Below, piece after piece: positions 19,428 to 27,829 of a stretch of 64,000 bases of DNA. The stretch spans positions 1-64,000 of the forward strand of contig CANMMP010000004.1 of NCBI GenBank assembly GCA_947499125.1, read 5' to 3'. The notes under the pieces are model-generated. The model was given only the letters and a program-made list of their open reading frames with translations, searched no databases and was not told the DNA's origin. The translations under genes and the position numbers were made by a program. The stretch is from an uncultured Pontibacter sp. (lineage in GTDB: Bacteria; Bacteroidota; Bacteroidia; Cytophagales; Hymenobacteraceae). Within the stretch, counting starts at the first letter, position 1, and every line of letters begins with the position of its first letter.

Positions 19428-19468
19428 CTAATCCTGCTCATCCTAAAATCCTGTAAATCCTGATTCAG
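19428..19468 (-). repeat. Dispersed repeat, copy 1 (TGAATCAGGATT type)
   Basis: Read on the minus strand it begins CTGAATCAGGATTTACAGG and continues to GAGCAGGATTAG. It matches the plus-strand copy at 23173-23213 over about 40 bases with few differences. Confidence 0.75.
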
Positions 19469-19500
19469 AAAAAAAAGAGCTGCCCCTAAGAACAGCTCCT
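19469..19500 (-). terminator. Terminator of hemN
   Basis: GAGCTG and CAGCTC pair around a 10-nt loop, followed on the minus strand by a run of eight T. It lies 34 bp after the hemN stop. Confidence 0.8.
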
Positions 19501-19533
19501 TCCTATAAATCGAAACTTAAAATTCTGAAATTA

Positions 19534-20907
19534 CTATACAGACTTACTAAACACCTGCGTAGTTGGCTGCTGAGACCATAAACGGGCATCAAGGCACATA
19601 GCAATGTTTCGTACGAACGGGTAACCGGCTGGCAGTACCTGAATGCTGTTGTTTGTATATTGTACCAGGCCATCAATAGCAAGCGGTTGCAGGCGAACAA
19701 GGGCATCTATAAAGTATGGTGCAATAGCTTCATCCCATTCTGTCTTAAACTGACACATCAGGTTTGTGATGTGCTGGCGGATCAGGCGGTCTTCGGCGGT
19801 TAGCTCATGGCCTTTTAAAATTGGTAGAACACCAGTGTTAACAACTTCTTCGTAGGCTTCCACTTCTTTAATGTTCTGCATAAAAGCGGTACCGGTATCT
19901 GAAATACTGGAGCAACCTAAGCCAATTAATAACTCGGTGTGGCGTGGGGTGTAACCCATAAAGTTACGGTGCAGCGTACCGTTTTGCGCAGCCAGGTATA
20001 GTTCGTCTGTTGGCAGGGCGAAGTGATCAAGTCCGATCTCTACATAACCGGCTTCTTCCAGCATGGCGCGGCCCATTTCGTATAAACCACGCTTTACAGA
20101 TGGCTCTGGCAGGTCGGCTTCGGAATAGCGGCGCTGCGATTTGCTTTTCCAGGGCACATGGGCGTAACTATAAAACGCAATACGCTCCGGACGAAGCTCT
20201 TTTACTCTTTCTATGGTATGGCGCACGCTTTCGGCAGTCTGCATCGGCAGGCCGTAAATAATATCTCCGTTTATAGAAGTATAGCCAATGGCGCGGGCTG
20301 CGTCAAAAATCTCTTTTGTTTTCTCGAAGGTCTGGATGCGGTTGATAACGAACTGCACGCGCACATCGAAATCCTGGATGCCAACGCTCAGTCTTCTGAA
20401 ACCCAGATCGTACAGCACCTGCAATTGCTCGGCATTGGTGGCGTTCGGGTGTACTTCTATACTTAAGGCTGCATCGGGGGCCAGTTCAGCTTTCTCCAGC
20501 AGTTTGCCCAGCATTAGTTTCAGGTTCTCAGCTCCGAAGAAAGTAGGCGTACCACCGCCCAGGTGCAGTTCTGTGATGCGCGGCTTCTTCCCGAAAACCT
20601 GCAGGTAGCGTTCCCATTCCTTTAAAATGGCCAAAATATAAGGCTCCTCAACGGCGTGGTTGGTGGTAATGCGCTTGTTGCAACCGCAATAGGTGCAAAG
20701 CTTCTCGCAGAAAGGCAGGTGCATGTACACACTGATGCCATCGGTATCGTTGGTCTTATCGAAAGCCTTTTTTACGTGCAGCATCCAGGCGGCTTCGCTC
20801 AGGGGAGTTTCGTCCCAGAACGGTACAGTTGGGTAGCTGGTGTACCTCGGTGAAGGCACATCGTATTTGGCAAGTAGTTCAGATGGTGTAGTTACTGGTG
20901 CGGTCAT
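19534..20907 (-). CDS. hemN: Oxygen-independent coproporphyrinogen III oxidase
   Basis: The 457-residue radical-SAM enzyme decarboxylates coproporphyrinogen III under low oxygen in heme synthesis. The N-terminal region has the HemN-type YDVPSPRYTSYPTVPFW. The 4Fe-4S site is CEKLCTYCGC near residue 68, and HLGGGTPTF near 115 binds SAM. Length and the C-terminal HemN domain fit true HemN rather than HemW. A TGAT-N4-GTCA site lies about 85 bp upstream, implying control by a CRP/FNR-type regulator, as is common for anaerobic heme genes. Confidence 0.93.
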   Translation of the reverse strand: MTAPVTTPSELLAKYDVPSPRYTSYPTVPFWDETPLSEAAWMLHVKKAFDKTNDTDGISVYMHLPFCEKLCTYCGCNKRITTNHAVEEPYILAILKEWERYLQVFGKKPRITELHLGGGTPTFFGAENLKLMLGKLLEKAELAPDAALSIEVHPNATNAEQLQVLYDLGFRRLSVGIQDFDVRVQFVINRIQTFEKTKEIFDAARAIGYTSINGDIIYGLPMQTAESVRHTIERVKELRPERIAFYSYAHVPWKSKSQRRYSEADLPEPSVKRGLYEMGRAMLEEAGYVEIGLDHFALPTDELYLAAQNGTLHRNFMGYTPRHTELLIGLGCSSISDTGTAFMQNIKEVEAYEEVVNTGVLPILKGHELTAEDRLIRQHITNLMCQFKTEWDEAIAPYFIDALVRLQPLAIDGLVQYTNNSIQVLPAGYPFVRNIAMCLDARLWSQQPTTQVFSKSV

Positions 20908-20988
20908 AACGTACGGGTTTAGTATAGTTGCCCAAATTTCGGGCTGAGTTTATACTGCAAATGTCCGAAGAAGCTGGGCCGCAGGAAA

Positions 20989-21000
20989 TGATATATGTCA
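20989..21000. promoter_or_regulatory. CRP/FNR-type site upstream of hemN
   Basis: TGATATATGTCA fits TGAY-N4-RTCA and is identical to the 12-mer before the cytochrome c-nosZ genes. On the minus strand a -7-like GACATTTG lies at 20965-20958. This puts the site near position -43, a usual activator position. Confidence 0.65.
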
Positions 21001-21159
21001 GTAGTAGGGGAGTGGAAAGGGAGATAATTGTCAGGTTTGGAAATAGTAGCTTTCTCTTTATATAGCCAAAAAAGTAGGGGAAACTAAGTTTTACGTCAGG
21101 AAAGAGTTAATCCTTGCCTCCTAAGGATTTTGATATACTACAAAGGTATGTAAAGAACT

Positions 21160-21849
21160 TTATACTTTACTCTGAAAGTTGTCAGATGACCATACACCAT
21201 TCAATTTCTTTTCTAGACTTTCTTGCTCAAAACGGAGTCCTTTCTCAAGAAGGTTTAATAAGGAAATTGCACCTCTGTCGCTAAACATAAATTCAAAAGC
21301 TGTTTGAGAGCCCAAATAATTTAGAGACACATTATTATAGAGTTTATGCATCAGTTCGAGAGCTGTTCTAAACTTTAATCGTGTAGCAACTTCTAATGGC
21401 TTAGCTATATCTTTATCTACAGAGAGTGCATGGTCTTTATGAGCTATCCATCTATTTCTCCAATCACGACAAAACATAGACTCTCTTTCTAACTGAGTCA
21501 AAATAATTAAGATTTCCTCTTTAAATGCATCTTTTTTTATAAATGAAGGAATAGATTTGAATGTAATGTTTTTCTTACCCATCGATATAGGTGAATCCAT
21601 AATTTTAGCAACTCCTAATAAAAGATTTTCCCACAACACATTTTGAATAGTATAAAATAAAAAAGGTGCAGAATTATTCAATATTTCTATTCTGGTCTCC
21701 TTTGTACCATATAGCTCTCTAAATTCAATCCATCTATAGGTTAGCCATAACAGTTCATTGCGTAAAGAATAAAATAGAGAACCGAATTCAACTCCCATCT
21801 TATCTATCATCTCCTGTCTTACTTCTTCAGCTGACGTTTCTCTATTCAT
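21160..21849 (-). CDS. Low-GC helical protein with HEPN-like RNxxxxH motif (AbiU2-like?)
   Basis: The 229-residue protein is largely alpha-helical and clearly more AT-rich than its neighbours. Residues 131-137 are RNRWIAH, followed by KD. This fits the R-N-x4-H signature of HEPN RNase domains and the context of AbiU2-type proteins. HEPN proteins are RNases in toxin-antitoxin and abortive-infection systems. No antitoxin or nucleotidyltransferase gene is next to it. The base composition suggests horizontal gain. Motif-based assignment only; a non-toxic helical protein remains possible. Confidence 0.5.
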   Translation of the reverse strand: MNRETSAEEVRQEMIDKMGVEFGSLFYSLRNELLWLTYRWIEFRELYGTKETRIEILNNSAPFLFYTIQNVLWENLLLGVAKIMDSPISMGKKNITFKSIPSFIKKDAFKEEILIILTQLERESMFCRDWRNRWIAHKDHALSVDKDIAKPLEVATRLKFRTALELMHKLYNNVSLNYLGSQTAFEFMFSDRGAISLLNLLEKGLRFEQESLEKKLNGVWSSDNFQSKV

Positions 21850-21987
21850 TTTATTGAGTTAAGTTCTCCAAATCTTAATCTGTAACTAATATATAAACTT
21901 TATCTAATACTGTACACCTCAAACTATAAAAGCATCTCTCCCCAAAACTTGTTACTTTCACGGCTATACTTTACTCAAACCTGACCG

Positions 21988-23100
21988 ATGAAGATAAATG
22001 TACCAACCCTGCTGCTCGATAAAGAAAAATGCCAGCGCAACATCCGTATGATGGTGGAGAAGGCCAGGCGCAATGACCTTAGGCTACGACCGCATTTTAA
22101 AACTCACCAGTCGGCGCAGGTAGGCGAGTGGTTCAGGCAGGAAGGCGTGGAAGCGATCACAGTATCGTCGGTGCGCATGGCGCGGTACTTTGCTAACCAC
22201 GGCTGGACTGATATTATGGTGGCCATACCCGTAAATGTGCTCGAACTGGAAACTATAAACGAACTGGCTGGCCGCGTACGCCTGCACCTTATAGTTGTGA
22301 ACGAAGAAGTGTTGCCTGCGCTGCAGCAAGGCTTACACCACAACATAGCTGTCTGGCTGAAGATCGATACCGGCTATCACCGCACCGGCATCCCGGCAAC
22401 TAACTATAAAACTATAGACAGCACCCTGCAAACTATTGCTGCATCCGGTAAAATGGAGTTCCAGGGTTTTATGGCACACGACGGCCACACGTATAAACAA
22501 ACCGATGCCGAAGCTATTCGCGCTATTCATAAAACGACTATTGACCTGCTAAACCAGCTACGCGAGCGTTACAAAGCTCAGTTTCAAACTATAGAACTCT
22601 CCATCGGCGATACACCAAGCTGCAGTATTCTGGAAACTATAGTTGGCGTAGACGAGATCAGGCCCGGCAATTTCGTGTTTTACGACCTTACACAGCAGCA
22701 TATAGGCTCTAACAACTATAACCAGATAGCAGTGTGTATGGCCTGCCCGGTTATTGCAAAACACCCCGAGCGGAACGAGATCATCATCCACGGGGGCAGC
22801 GTACACTTCTCGAAAGACGTGTTGCCGCAACCCGATGGCAGTAACCTGTTTGGCAGGGTAGTGGAGATGGAACTAGACGGTTGGTCTGAGCCGATAGAAG
22901 GTATAAACCTGGTGTCGCTGTCGCAGGAGCATGGTATTGTGAGAGCTACGCCAGAGCAGTTTGCAAAGTATAAGGTGGGCGATATCATGTACCTGCTGCC
23001 TATCCATTCGTGCCTCACCGCTGATATCATGAAAAGCTACATGACCCTGGATGGTGAGCGGCTGGAACATTTGTCTGGTTTGCCTGAGAGTTATTTGTAG
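21988..23100 (+). CDS. PLP-dependent D-threonine aldolase / D-serine dehydratase-like enzyme
   Basis: The 370-residue protein has the alanine-racemase-type N-terminal barrel, with the PLP lysine in RPHFKTHQS (near residue 34). The C-terminal beta domain has PIHSCLTAD near residue 335, whose His and Cys form the metal site known from eukaryotic-type D-serine dehydratase. Family members cleave or dehydrate D-threonine or D-serine. It is single, with its own terminator, and there is no signal peptide. The exact substrate cannot be read from sequence. Confidence 0.85.
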   Translation: MKINVPTLLLDKEKCQRNIRMMVEKARRNDLRLRPHFKTHQSAQVGEWFRQEGVEAITVSSVRMARYFANHGWTDIMVAIPVNVLELETINELAGRVRLHLIVVNEEVLPALQQGLHHNIAVWLKIDTGYHRTGIPATNYKTIDSTLQTIAASGKMEFQGFMAHDGHTYKQTDAEAIRAIHKTTIDLLNQLRERYKAQFQTIELSIGDTPSCSILETIVGVDEIRPGNFVFYDLTQQHIGSNNYNQIAVCMACPVIAKHPERNEIIIHGGSVHFSKDVLPQPDGSNLFGRVVEMELDGWSEPIEGINLVSLSQEHGIVRATPEQFAKYKVGDIMYLLPIHSCLTADIMKSYMTLDGERLEHLSGLPESYL

Positions 23101-23146
23101 GTAAAACCGCCAGGTTAATGATGATTTCAAAGATTAGCTCTAAGTA

Positions 23147-23171
23147 GAGACGCAATACCTTGCGTCTTTTT
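23147..23171 (+). terminator. Terminator of the D-threonine aldolase-like gene
   Basis: GACGCAA and TTGCGTC pair around a TACC loop and are followed by TTTTT. A near-identical stem occurs at 23309-23332. Confidence 0.8.
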
Positions 23172-23172
23172 G

Positions 23173-23213
23173 TCTGAATCAGGATTTTCAGGATTTAAGG
23201 ATGGACAGGATTC
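23173..23213 (+). repeat. Dispersed repeat, copy 2 (TGAATCAGGATT type)
   Basis: It begins TCTGAATCAGGATTTTCAGG and matches, in opposite orientation, the element at 19428-19468. It sits directly after a terminator, as dispersed intergenic repeats often do. Confidence 0.75.
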
Positions 23214-23301
23214 TCTATACTACAAAACTATAGCCAAGCGAGTCTGGAGACTCGCACCCACTGTGCGGCACCGGTTAGATACCGGCGCTAGTTACACCAC
23301 A

Positions 23302-23332
23302 CAAAAAAAGAGACGCAATATGTTGCGTCTCT
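23302..23332 (-). terminator. Terminator of the low-complexity protein gene
   Basis: AGAGACGCAA and TTGCGTCTCT form a 10-bp stem with a TATG loop. The A-run at 23303-23309 gives a T-run on the minus strand. Confidence 0.8.
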
Positions 23333-23409
23333 TCAAAATCTATTCAATTACTAATCAACGATTCAGCAAAATCTTAAGATCTCTGAATCCTATAAATCGT
23401 TGTTCCTGG

Positions 23410-24192
23410 TTACCAGTCGTTGTTGCGTTCGTCGAGGTCGCGTGAGTAGCTGTTGTAATCTGAGTCGTTGTAGCCGCCACGGTAGTAACCGCTCATGCCA
23501 TAGGGCTCGTTGTAAGAGTTTCTGCCTGAACGGCCCATGTACTGACCTGCAGAACCATAATCACCTCGGGTAGAGCCATACTCGTTTCTGCGTGGAGTGC
23601 GCTCGTAGCCACTGCCCATATAATTTCCGCGATCGTTGCTGTAGTTAGAACCGCTGCTGTATCTGTCTCGGCTATCACGGTCGAAATCGTAGCGGCCCTG
23701 GTTTGTGCCCTGGAATCTTCTGGAAGCGTAATCGCCATACAGGTCGTGGTTGCTGCCACGGTCATACCGGTCAGAATTCTGGGCATGGCTGTCGTAATCG
23801 CTTTGGTAACCATAGCGGCGATGGTGATCAGCATCGTGATCGTAGCGCCCGCGCCCGCTGTTAAATTCAGAGCCGGAACCACGCTGCGACGAATAGCCAC
23901 CTCTGGACGAACCGAAGCCCTGCGCACCACCATAACTGCCCATGTTGCCATAGTTGCGTGATGTGCTATAGGTATGATGCCCGCGGTTAGCTACATTTCG
24001 GGAGCCGGCCATTTCGTTGCCCTGGTTGCCGAATGTTCCGCCATAGCTTTCGTTGCCATAGCCGCCATGTGCTGCATCGCCATAATCATCAAAACGATAA
24101 CGCTGGCTGTCGCATTCGGGGTGCCTGTAACGGTCAGAACGCTTTGTGCGGTAATTCCCCTGGTTGTAATCATCTGAAAAATTGGAGTTCAT
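23410..24192 (-). CDS. Low-complexity Gly/Tyr/Arg/Ser/Asn-rich protein
   Basis: About 260 residues if MNSNFSDD is the start; an upstream Met would add 13 residues. Nearly the whole protein is disordered, with repeated small motifs of Tyr, Arg and Gly (SYGG, RYD, RGGY, GRYD) and a short acidic end (DLDERNNDW). There is no signal peptide, no transmembrane segment and one Cys. The composition resembles RGG/prion-like domains that bind RNA or form condensates. The reading frame is preferred over a shorter, basic overlapping frame because it covers the full span and has its own terminator. Family not recognised. Confidence 0.65.
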   Translation of the reverse strand: MNSNFSDDYNQGNYRTKRSDRYRHPECDSQRYRFDDYGDAAHGGYGNESYGGTFGNQGNEMAGSRNVANRGHHTYSTSRNYGNMGSYGGAQGFGSSRGGYSSQRGSGSEFNSGRGRYDHDADHHRRYGYQSDYDSHAQNSDRYDRGSNHDLYGDYASRRFQGTNQGRYDFDRDSRDRYSSGSNYSNDRGNYMGSGYERTPRRNEYGSTRGDYGSAGQYMGRSGRNSYNEPYGMSGYYRGGYNDSDYNSYSRDLDERNNDW

Positions 24193-24361
24193 AGCTTTAA
24201 GTATGTTAAGTTTTACAAATGTTCTTATCATAAACGAACCCTGTAGCGTGAGGTTAGAACTGATATCAAAAACTATAGAACAGATAAAGGTTTAACTTAA
24301 AGGTGATGCCGCATCAGTTAATTGTAATACTTAGTGCTGATGATTTTTTGAAATAAAGCCT

Positions 24362-24369
24362 TACATTTG
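24362..24369 (+). promoter_or_regulatory. -7 promoter element of the SulP transporter gene
   Basis: TACATTTG matches TAnnTTTG exactly. A TTTG lies at 24347-24350, closer than the usual -33 spacing. Transcription would start near 24376, giving a leader of about 170 nt. Confidence 0.5.
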
Positions 24370-24375
24370 CATCCT

Positions 24376-24465
24376 CAATGCGGAAATCGACGCCACATCT
24401 TAAGATCACGCCACCCTGACCTGTGGTTCTCCCGGTAATTACTTCACCGGGTTGTTATTCTTTAT
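24376..24465 (+). ncRNA. Candidate structured leader RNA upstream of the SulP transporter
   Basis: A GC-rich block inside AT-rich DNA. It holds two ACGCCAC copies (24390-24396 and 24408-24414) around the palindrome ATCTTAAGAT. A possible long-range stem joins CCACA (24393-24397) to TGTGG (24422-24426). A hairpin CCCGGT/ACCGGG (24431-24451) is followed by T-rich sequence. This is compatible with an attenuator or riboswitch. No known riboswitch class was recognised. Confidence 0.45.
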
Positions 24466-24544
24466 CTCCTTATTAATCAGTGTTATACCTGCCGCTATGT
24501 GTGTTTAGTGTTAGTGGCGATCCTATACCTATACTTTAAAATTT

Positions 24545-26077
24545 ATGTTATATAGTCCGATCAACTTTAAAGAGATCAATTATAAGAATGAGATACTGTC
24601 GGGGCTGACAGTGGCGCTGGCTTTAGTGCCGGAGGCTGTTGCTTTTGCGTTTGTGGCTGGCGTAGGCCCGTTAGTAGGTTTGTATGCGGCTTTTATGGTT
24701 TGCCTGATAACCTCAGTTTTTGGTGGACGACCAGGAATGATATCCGGGGCAACAGGTGCGTTGGCTGTAGTTATGGTTTCTTTAGTGGCAAGCCATGGCG
24801 TAGAGTACCTTTTTGCAGCGGTTGTGCTGATGGGTATCTTCCAGATCATATTTGGTGGGTTACGCCTGGGTAAATTTATTCGCCTGGTGCCCGAGCCGGT
24901 AATTTATGGTTTCGTAAATGGCTTGGCTATAGTTATTTTTATGGCTCAATTCGGCCATTTTAAAGTAACAGGTCCCGGTGGTGCCCTCGAATGGATAAAT
25001 GGCATGCCTTTATACCTGATGCTGGGATTGGTACTGCTTACAATGGCAATTATGTACCTGTTGCCAAAGCTTACAAAAGCTATTCCTGCTGCGCTTACAG
25101 CTATAGTTGTAGTGTCGGTGGTGGTTATAAGCCTTAATCTCGATACAAAAAGTGTAGGAGACCTGGCTTCAATTAAAGGCGGTTTCCCGCAATTCCATAT
25201 CCCGATGGTGCCTCTTAACTGGGAAACACTTCAGATCATTTTGCCTTACTCTATTATTTTGGCTGGTATTGGTTTGCTGGAGTCGCTGCTTACACTAACT
25301 ATAGTTGATGAACTTACGAACACGCGTGGCCGTGGCAACAAAGAATCTATTGCGCAGGGTGCTTCCAACGTAGTTACTGGTTTCTTTGGTGGTATGGGTG
25401 GCTGCGCCATGATCGGGCAAAGCATTATTAACGTAAGCTCCGGTGGCCGTACGCGCCTGTCGGGTATTACAGCAGCTATTATGTTGCTGGTATTTATCAT
25501 GTTCGCATCAAGCCTTATCGAGATGGTGCCTATTGCGGCATTGGTTGGTCTTATGTTTATGGTGGCTATAGGTACATTTGAGTGGGCCAGCTTTAAAGTG
25601 ATGCGCCGCATACCTAAATCGGATGCCATAGTGTTGGTAGCTGTAACTATACTTACCGTTATTTTTGACCTGGCTATAGCTGTAGGGATCGGGGTGGTTA
25701 TAGCTGCGCTTGTTTTTGCCTGGGATAGCGCCGTACGCATTCGTGCCCGCAAGTTTGTGGATGATAAAGGTTGGAAGCATTACGAAATATTTGGCCCGCT
25801 TTTCTTCGGCTCAACTGCTACTTTCCTGGAAAAATTTGATGTGGCCAACGACCCGGAAGACGTGGTTGTGGATTTCAGAGAGTCGAGAGTGGTGGATCAC
25901 TCGGGTATCGAAACCCTGAATAAACTGACGGAACGCTATGCAAAAGCAGGTAAAAAGCTGCACCTGCGTCACCTCAGCGACGATTGCCGTCGCCTCCTCA
26001 ATAATGCCGGCGATATTGTAGAAGTAAATATCTATGAAGATCCGCACTACGCTGTCGTAACCGATAAATTATCGTAA
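24545..26077 (+). CDS. SulP-family anion transporter with STAS domain
   Basis: The 510-residue protein has about 10-12 transmembrane helices, starting with the SulP signature region GLTVALALVPEAVAFAFVAG (residues 20-39). A cytoplasmic STAS domain (about 400-505) holds VVDFRESRVVDHSGIETL. The family moves sulfate, bicarbonate or dicarboxylates, usually with sodium or protons. Substrate cannot be assigned. The gene is alone, preceded by a structured leader and followed by a strong terminator. Confidence 0.88.
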   Translation: MLYSPINFKEINYKNEILSGLTVALALVPEAVAFAFVAGVGPLVGLYAAFMVCLITSVFGGRPGMISGATGALAVVMVSLVASHGVEYLFAAVVLMGIFQIIFGGLRLGKFIRLVPEPVIYGFVNGLAIVIFMAQFGHFKVTGPGGALEWINGMPLYLMLGLVLLTMAIMYLLPKLTKAIPAALTAIVVVSVVVISLNLDTKSVGDLASIKGGFPQFHIPMVPLNWETLQIILPYSIILAGIGLLESLLTLTIVDELTNTRGRGNKESIAQGASNVVTGFFGGMGGCAMIGQSIINVSSGGRTRLSGITAAIMLLVFIMFASSLIEMVPIAALVGLMFMVAIGTFEWASFKVMRRIPKSDAIVLVAVTILTVIFDLAIAVGIGVVIAALVFAWDSAVRIRARKFVDDKGWKHYEIFGPLFFGSTATFLEKFDVANDPEDVVVDFRESRVVDHSGIETLNKLTERYAKAGKKLHLRHLSDDCRRLLNNAGDIVEVNIYEDPHYAVVTDKLS

Positions 26078-26087
26078 CAGACCATAG

Positions 26088-26117
26088 AAAAAGGGAGACA
26101 AAGCGTCTCCCTTTTTT
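26088..26117. terminator. Terminator after the SulP gene
   Basis: GGGAGAC and GTCTCCC pair around a 5-nt loop and are followed by TTTTTT; an A-run upstream allows use by the converging SDR gene. Confidence 0.88.
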
Positions 26118-26143
26118 ATTTATACTTTATACTTATTGTTTCA

Positions 26144-27187
26144 TCAGATCTGGTAAGTGTGGTCTTCTTCATCATCACCGAACCATTTCTTTATAGCCAT
26201 ACTTCCAAGCATTACCCCACCAACAGCCAGGGCCGTAGACAGGATTTCCTTTTTATGCATGCTCAGCCATAGTTGCGGCGAACTATAAGTAGATTCCGCA
26301 TCGAAGGTGCCGTGCGCCCCGTGGTCGCCTGGTAATGGCTCCCATAGGTTATGTGGCCTGTTAGGGTCTTCTGGTATATCTGTCTGTTGGCCGTCAAAGC
26401 CTGTTTTGGCCAGGTACCAATCCCCCAGTTCGGGTGCGATCTTGTCTCCAACTATAGCCTGCACGGTAGGATAGCCCACGTATACTTCGCGGCGGTCGTT
26501 TTCGGCAGCGTAAACTATAGCTTTGGCAGCAACCTCAGGCTGGTAGATCTTGCCCATTGGTTTTGGCTTGTTAGGCAGGCGTGTTTTCACGAACTTAAAC
26601 TGCGTGGTGTTCATGGCTGGCAGTTGCACCATAGTAGTGCGCACGTTACTCTTGTCGTGTATCAGCTCTGCCCGTAGCGAGTCGAAAAAACCCTGAATAG
26701 CATGTTTAGAGCCGCAGTAAGCCGACTGCAACGGTATGCCCCTGTAAGCCAGCGCCGAGCCCACCAGTATAATAACACCTTTATCGCGGGGCAGCATTCG
26801 CTTTAACGCAGACAGCGTGCCGTATACCTGGCCCAGGTATGTTACTTCAGTAACGCGCTTGTATTCTTCTGCCAGCATTTCCTTTATCGGGCTGAAAACA
26901 CTGTTCATGGCATTGTTCACCCAAACAGTGATCGGCCCTAATTGCTTTTCAGTTTCTTCGGCAGCACGCTCCACTGCGTCGGCGTCGGCTACATCAACCG
27001 AATAGTATACCGCCCGCCGGCCCATCTCTTCAATTTCTTTTTTAGCGGCTTTTAAGCCATCTTCCCCACGTGCGAGTAATGATACATCATAACCGTTTAA
27101 GGCAAACTCGCGGGCAATAGACCGGCCCAACCCTGCGGATGCACCCGTTACTACTACTACGCCTTTGCTCTGATTGTCTTTTTCCAT
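26144..27187 (-). CDS. Short-chain dehydrogenase/reductase with C-terminal membrane segment
   Basis: The 347-residue SDR has the cofactor motif TGASAGLG near residue 14, an NNA motif near 92 and the catalytic YCGSK near 159 with a preceding Ser. The classical SDR core ends near 250. The remaining 100 residues include a Pro/Gly-rich stretch and a hydrophobic helix (about 312-330). Similar proteins are common in soil Bacteroidota but the substrate is unknown. It follows the 27191 gene by 3 bp, so the two form an operon. Confidence 0.85.
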   Translation of the reverse strand: MEKDNQSKGVVVVTGASAGLGRSIAREFALNGYDVSLLARGEDGLKAAKKEIEEMGRRAVYYSVDVADADAVERAAEETEKQLGPITVWVNNAMNSVFSPIKEMLAEEYKRVTEVTYLGQVYGTLSALKRMLPRDKGVIILVGSALAYRGIPLQSAYCGSKHAIQGFFDSLRAELIHDKSNVRTTMVQLPAMNTTQFKFVKTRLPNKPKPMGKIYQPEVAAKAIVYAAENDRREVYVGYPTVQAIVGDKIAPELGDWYLAKTGFDGQQTDIPEDPNRPHNLWEPLPGDHGAHGTFDAESTYSSPQLWLSMHKKEILSTALAVGGVMLGSMAIKKWFGDDEEDHTYQI

Positions 27188-27190
27188 AGT

Positions 27191-27829
27191 TTATTTTTGA
27201 TTAGGTTCTGCTTCCTCTTTATGCACCAGGTAAGCTGTTAATTTATCCCACTGTAATTTCTGTATGCCGGCCCAGCCGCCTTCCGCGATTAGGGTGTTGG
27301 CCAATGCCCTGTCGCCTGCTTCCTCGCCCTGGTTATTTATGGCTTCGTTACGACCGATCTCATATCCGGTAATGGTGGTGCCGTTTAACTCCACCTTGAA
27401 AGTGCTGCTCGCTTCCTTAGCAAAGAAGTGTTTGATCTCGTTCTCTTCGTCAGGGGCAGGCTGTGGTTTGGTGCTGGGGTGTACTGTAAACTCGGCACTG
27501 TTCTCTTCCTGTTTATAGTTTGTTACATGCACCCAGTTTTCCGGAGTAGGGCCGGGTAATTCTATCCGTATGTAATAGCCTCCCTTGTCTAACAGTTTGT
27601 TTACCTTGTTGCCAGCCTCATCGAAAAGTTCAAAAGTGGAGTTGATGCCGGGTAGGTCGCTCCAGCGGTTTACGTCAAATAATTTATTCCGCGATATCTC
27701 GAATGCTTCCCTGGCAGCAGCTTCGTCAGGGTAGGTGTTCTGGTTCGTATACTGTTTATCTTTGGATGCATCGCCGGTTAATACCTCGGCTTCCTGCTTC
27801 ACTTTATTTATGAAATTTTTTAGTCCCAT
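27191..27829 (-). CDS. Hypothetical protein in operon with the SDR
   Basis: A soluble, acidic protein of 212 residues with an amphipathic N-terminus (MGLKNFINKVKQEAE) and no signal peptide or known motif. It is probably translated with the SDR gene 3 bp downstream. No family was recognised. Confidence 0.6.
   Translation of the reverse strand: MGLKNFINKVKQEAEVLTGDASKDKQYTNQNTYPDEAAAREAFEISRNKLFDVNRWSDLPGINSTFELFDEAGNKVNKLLDKGGYYIRIELPGPTPENWVHVTNYKQEENSAEFTVHPSTKPQPAPDEENEIKHFFAKEASSTFKVELNGTTITGYEIGRNEAINNQGEEAGDRALANTLIAEGGWAGIQKLQWDKLTAYLVHKEEAEPNQK

Larger units (their letters stand above)
18504..19468. repeat. Cluster of different intergenic repeats, no genes
   Basis: Nearly 1 kb without a credible gene, made of several intergenic repeat types. 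They include TCATTTCGAGC...GTCGA elements (about 18632-18665 and 18793-18822), a TCCCGAACTTGTTTCGGGA element (about 18746-18764) and CCCTTCCC/GGGAAGGG (about 18572-18600). A 20-bp palindrome lies at 19123-19142, C-run/G-run hairpins at about 19198-19231, 19282-19313 and 19366-19395, and the sequence element at 19428-19468. All resemble short mobile or REP-like repeats often seen between genes in Bacteroidota. Short open frames here are likely spurious. Confidence 0.75.

Noticed and set aside
18504..19468. CRISPR array
   Set aside because: The repeats differ in type and spacing; there is no regular repeat-spacer pattern and no cas gene in the window.
23493..23951. 152-codon frame inside the low-complexity gene
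   Set aside because: It arises from the repeated codons of the real gene; the full-length frame is longer and matches the terminator position.
24376..24465. Known SAM or sul1-type riboswitch upstream of the SulP gene
   Set aside because: I could not match the conserved core of any known class, so it is reported only as a candidate structured leader.
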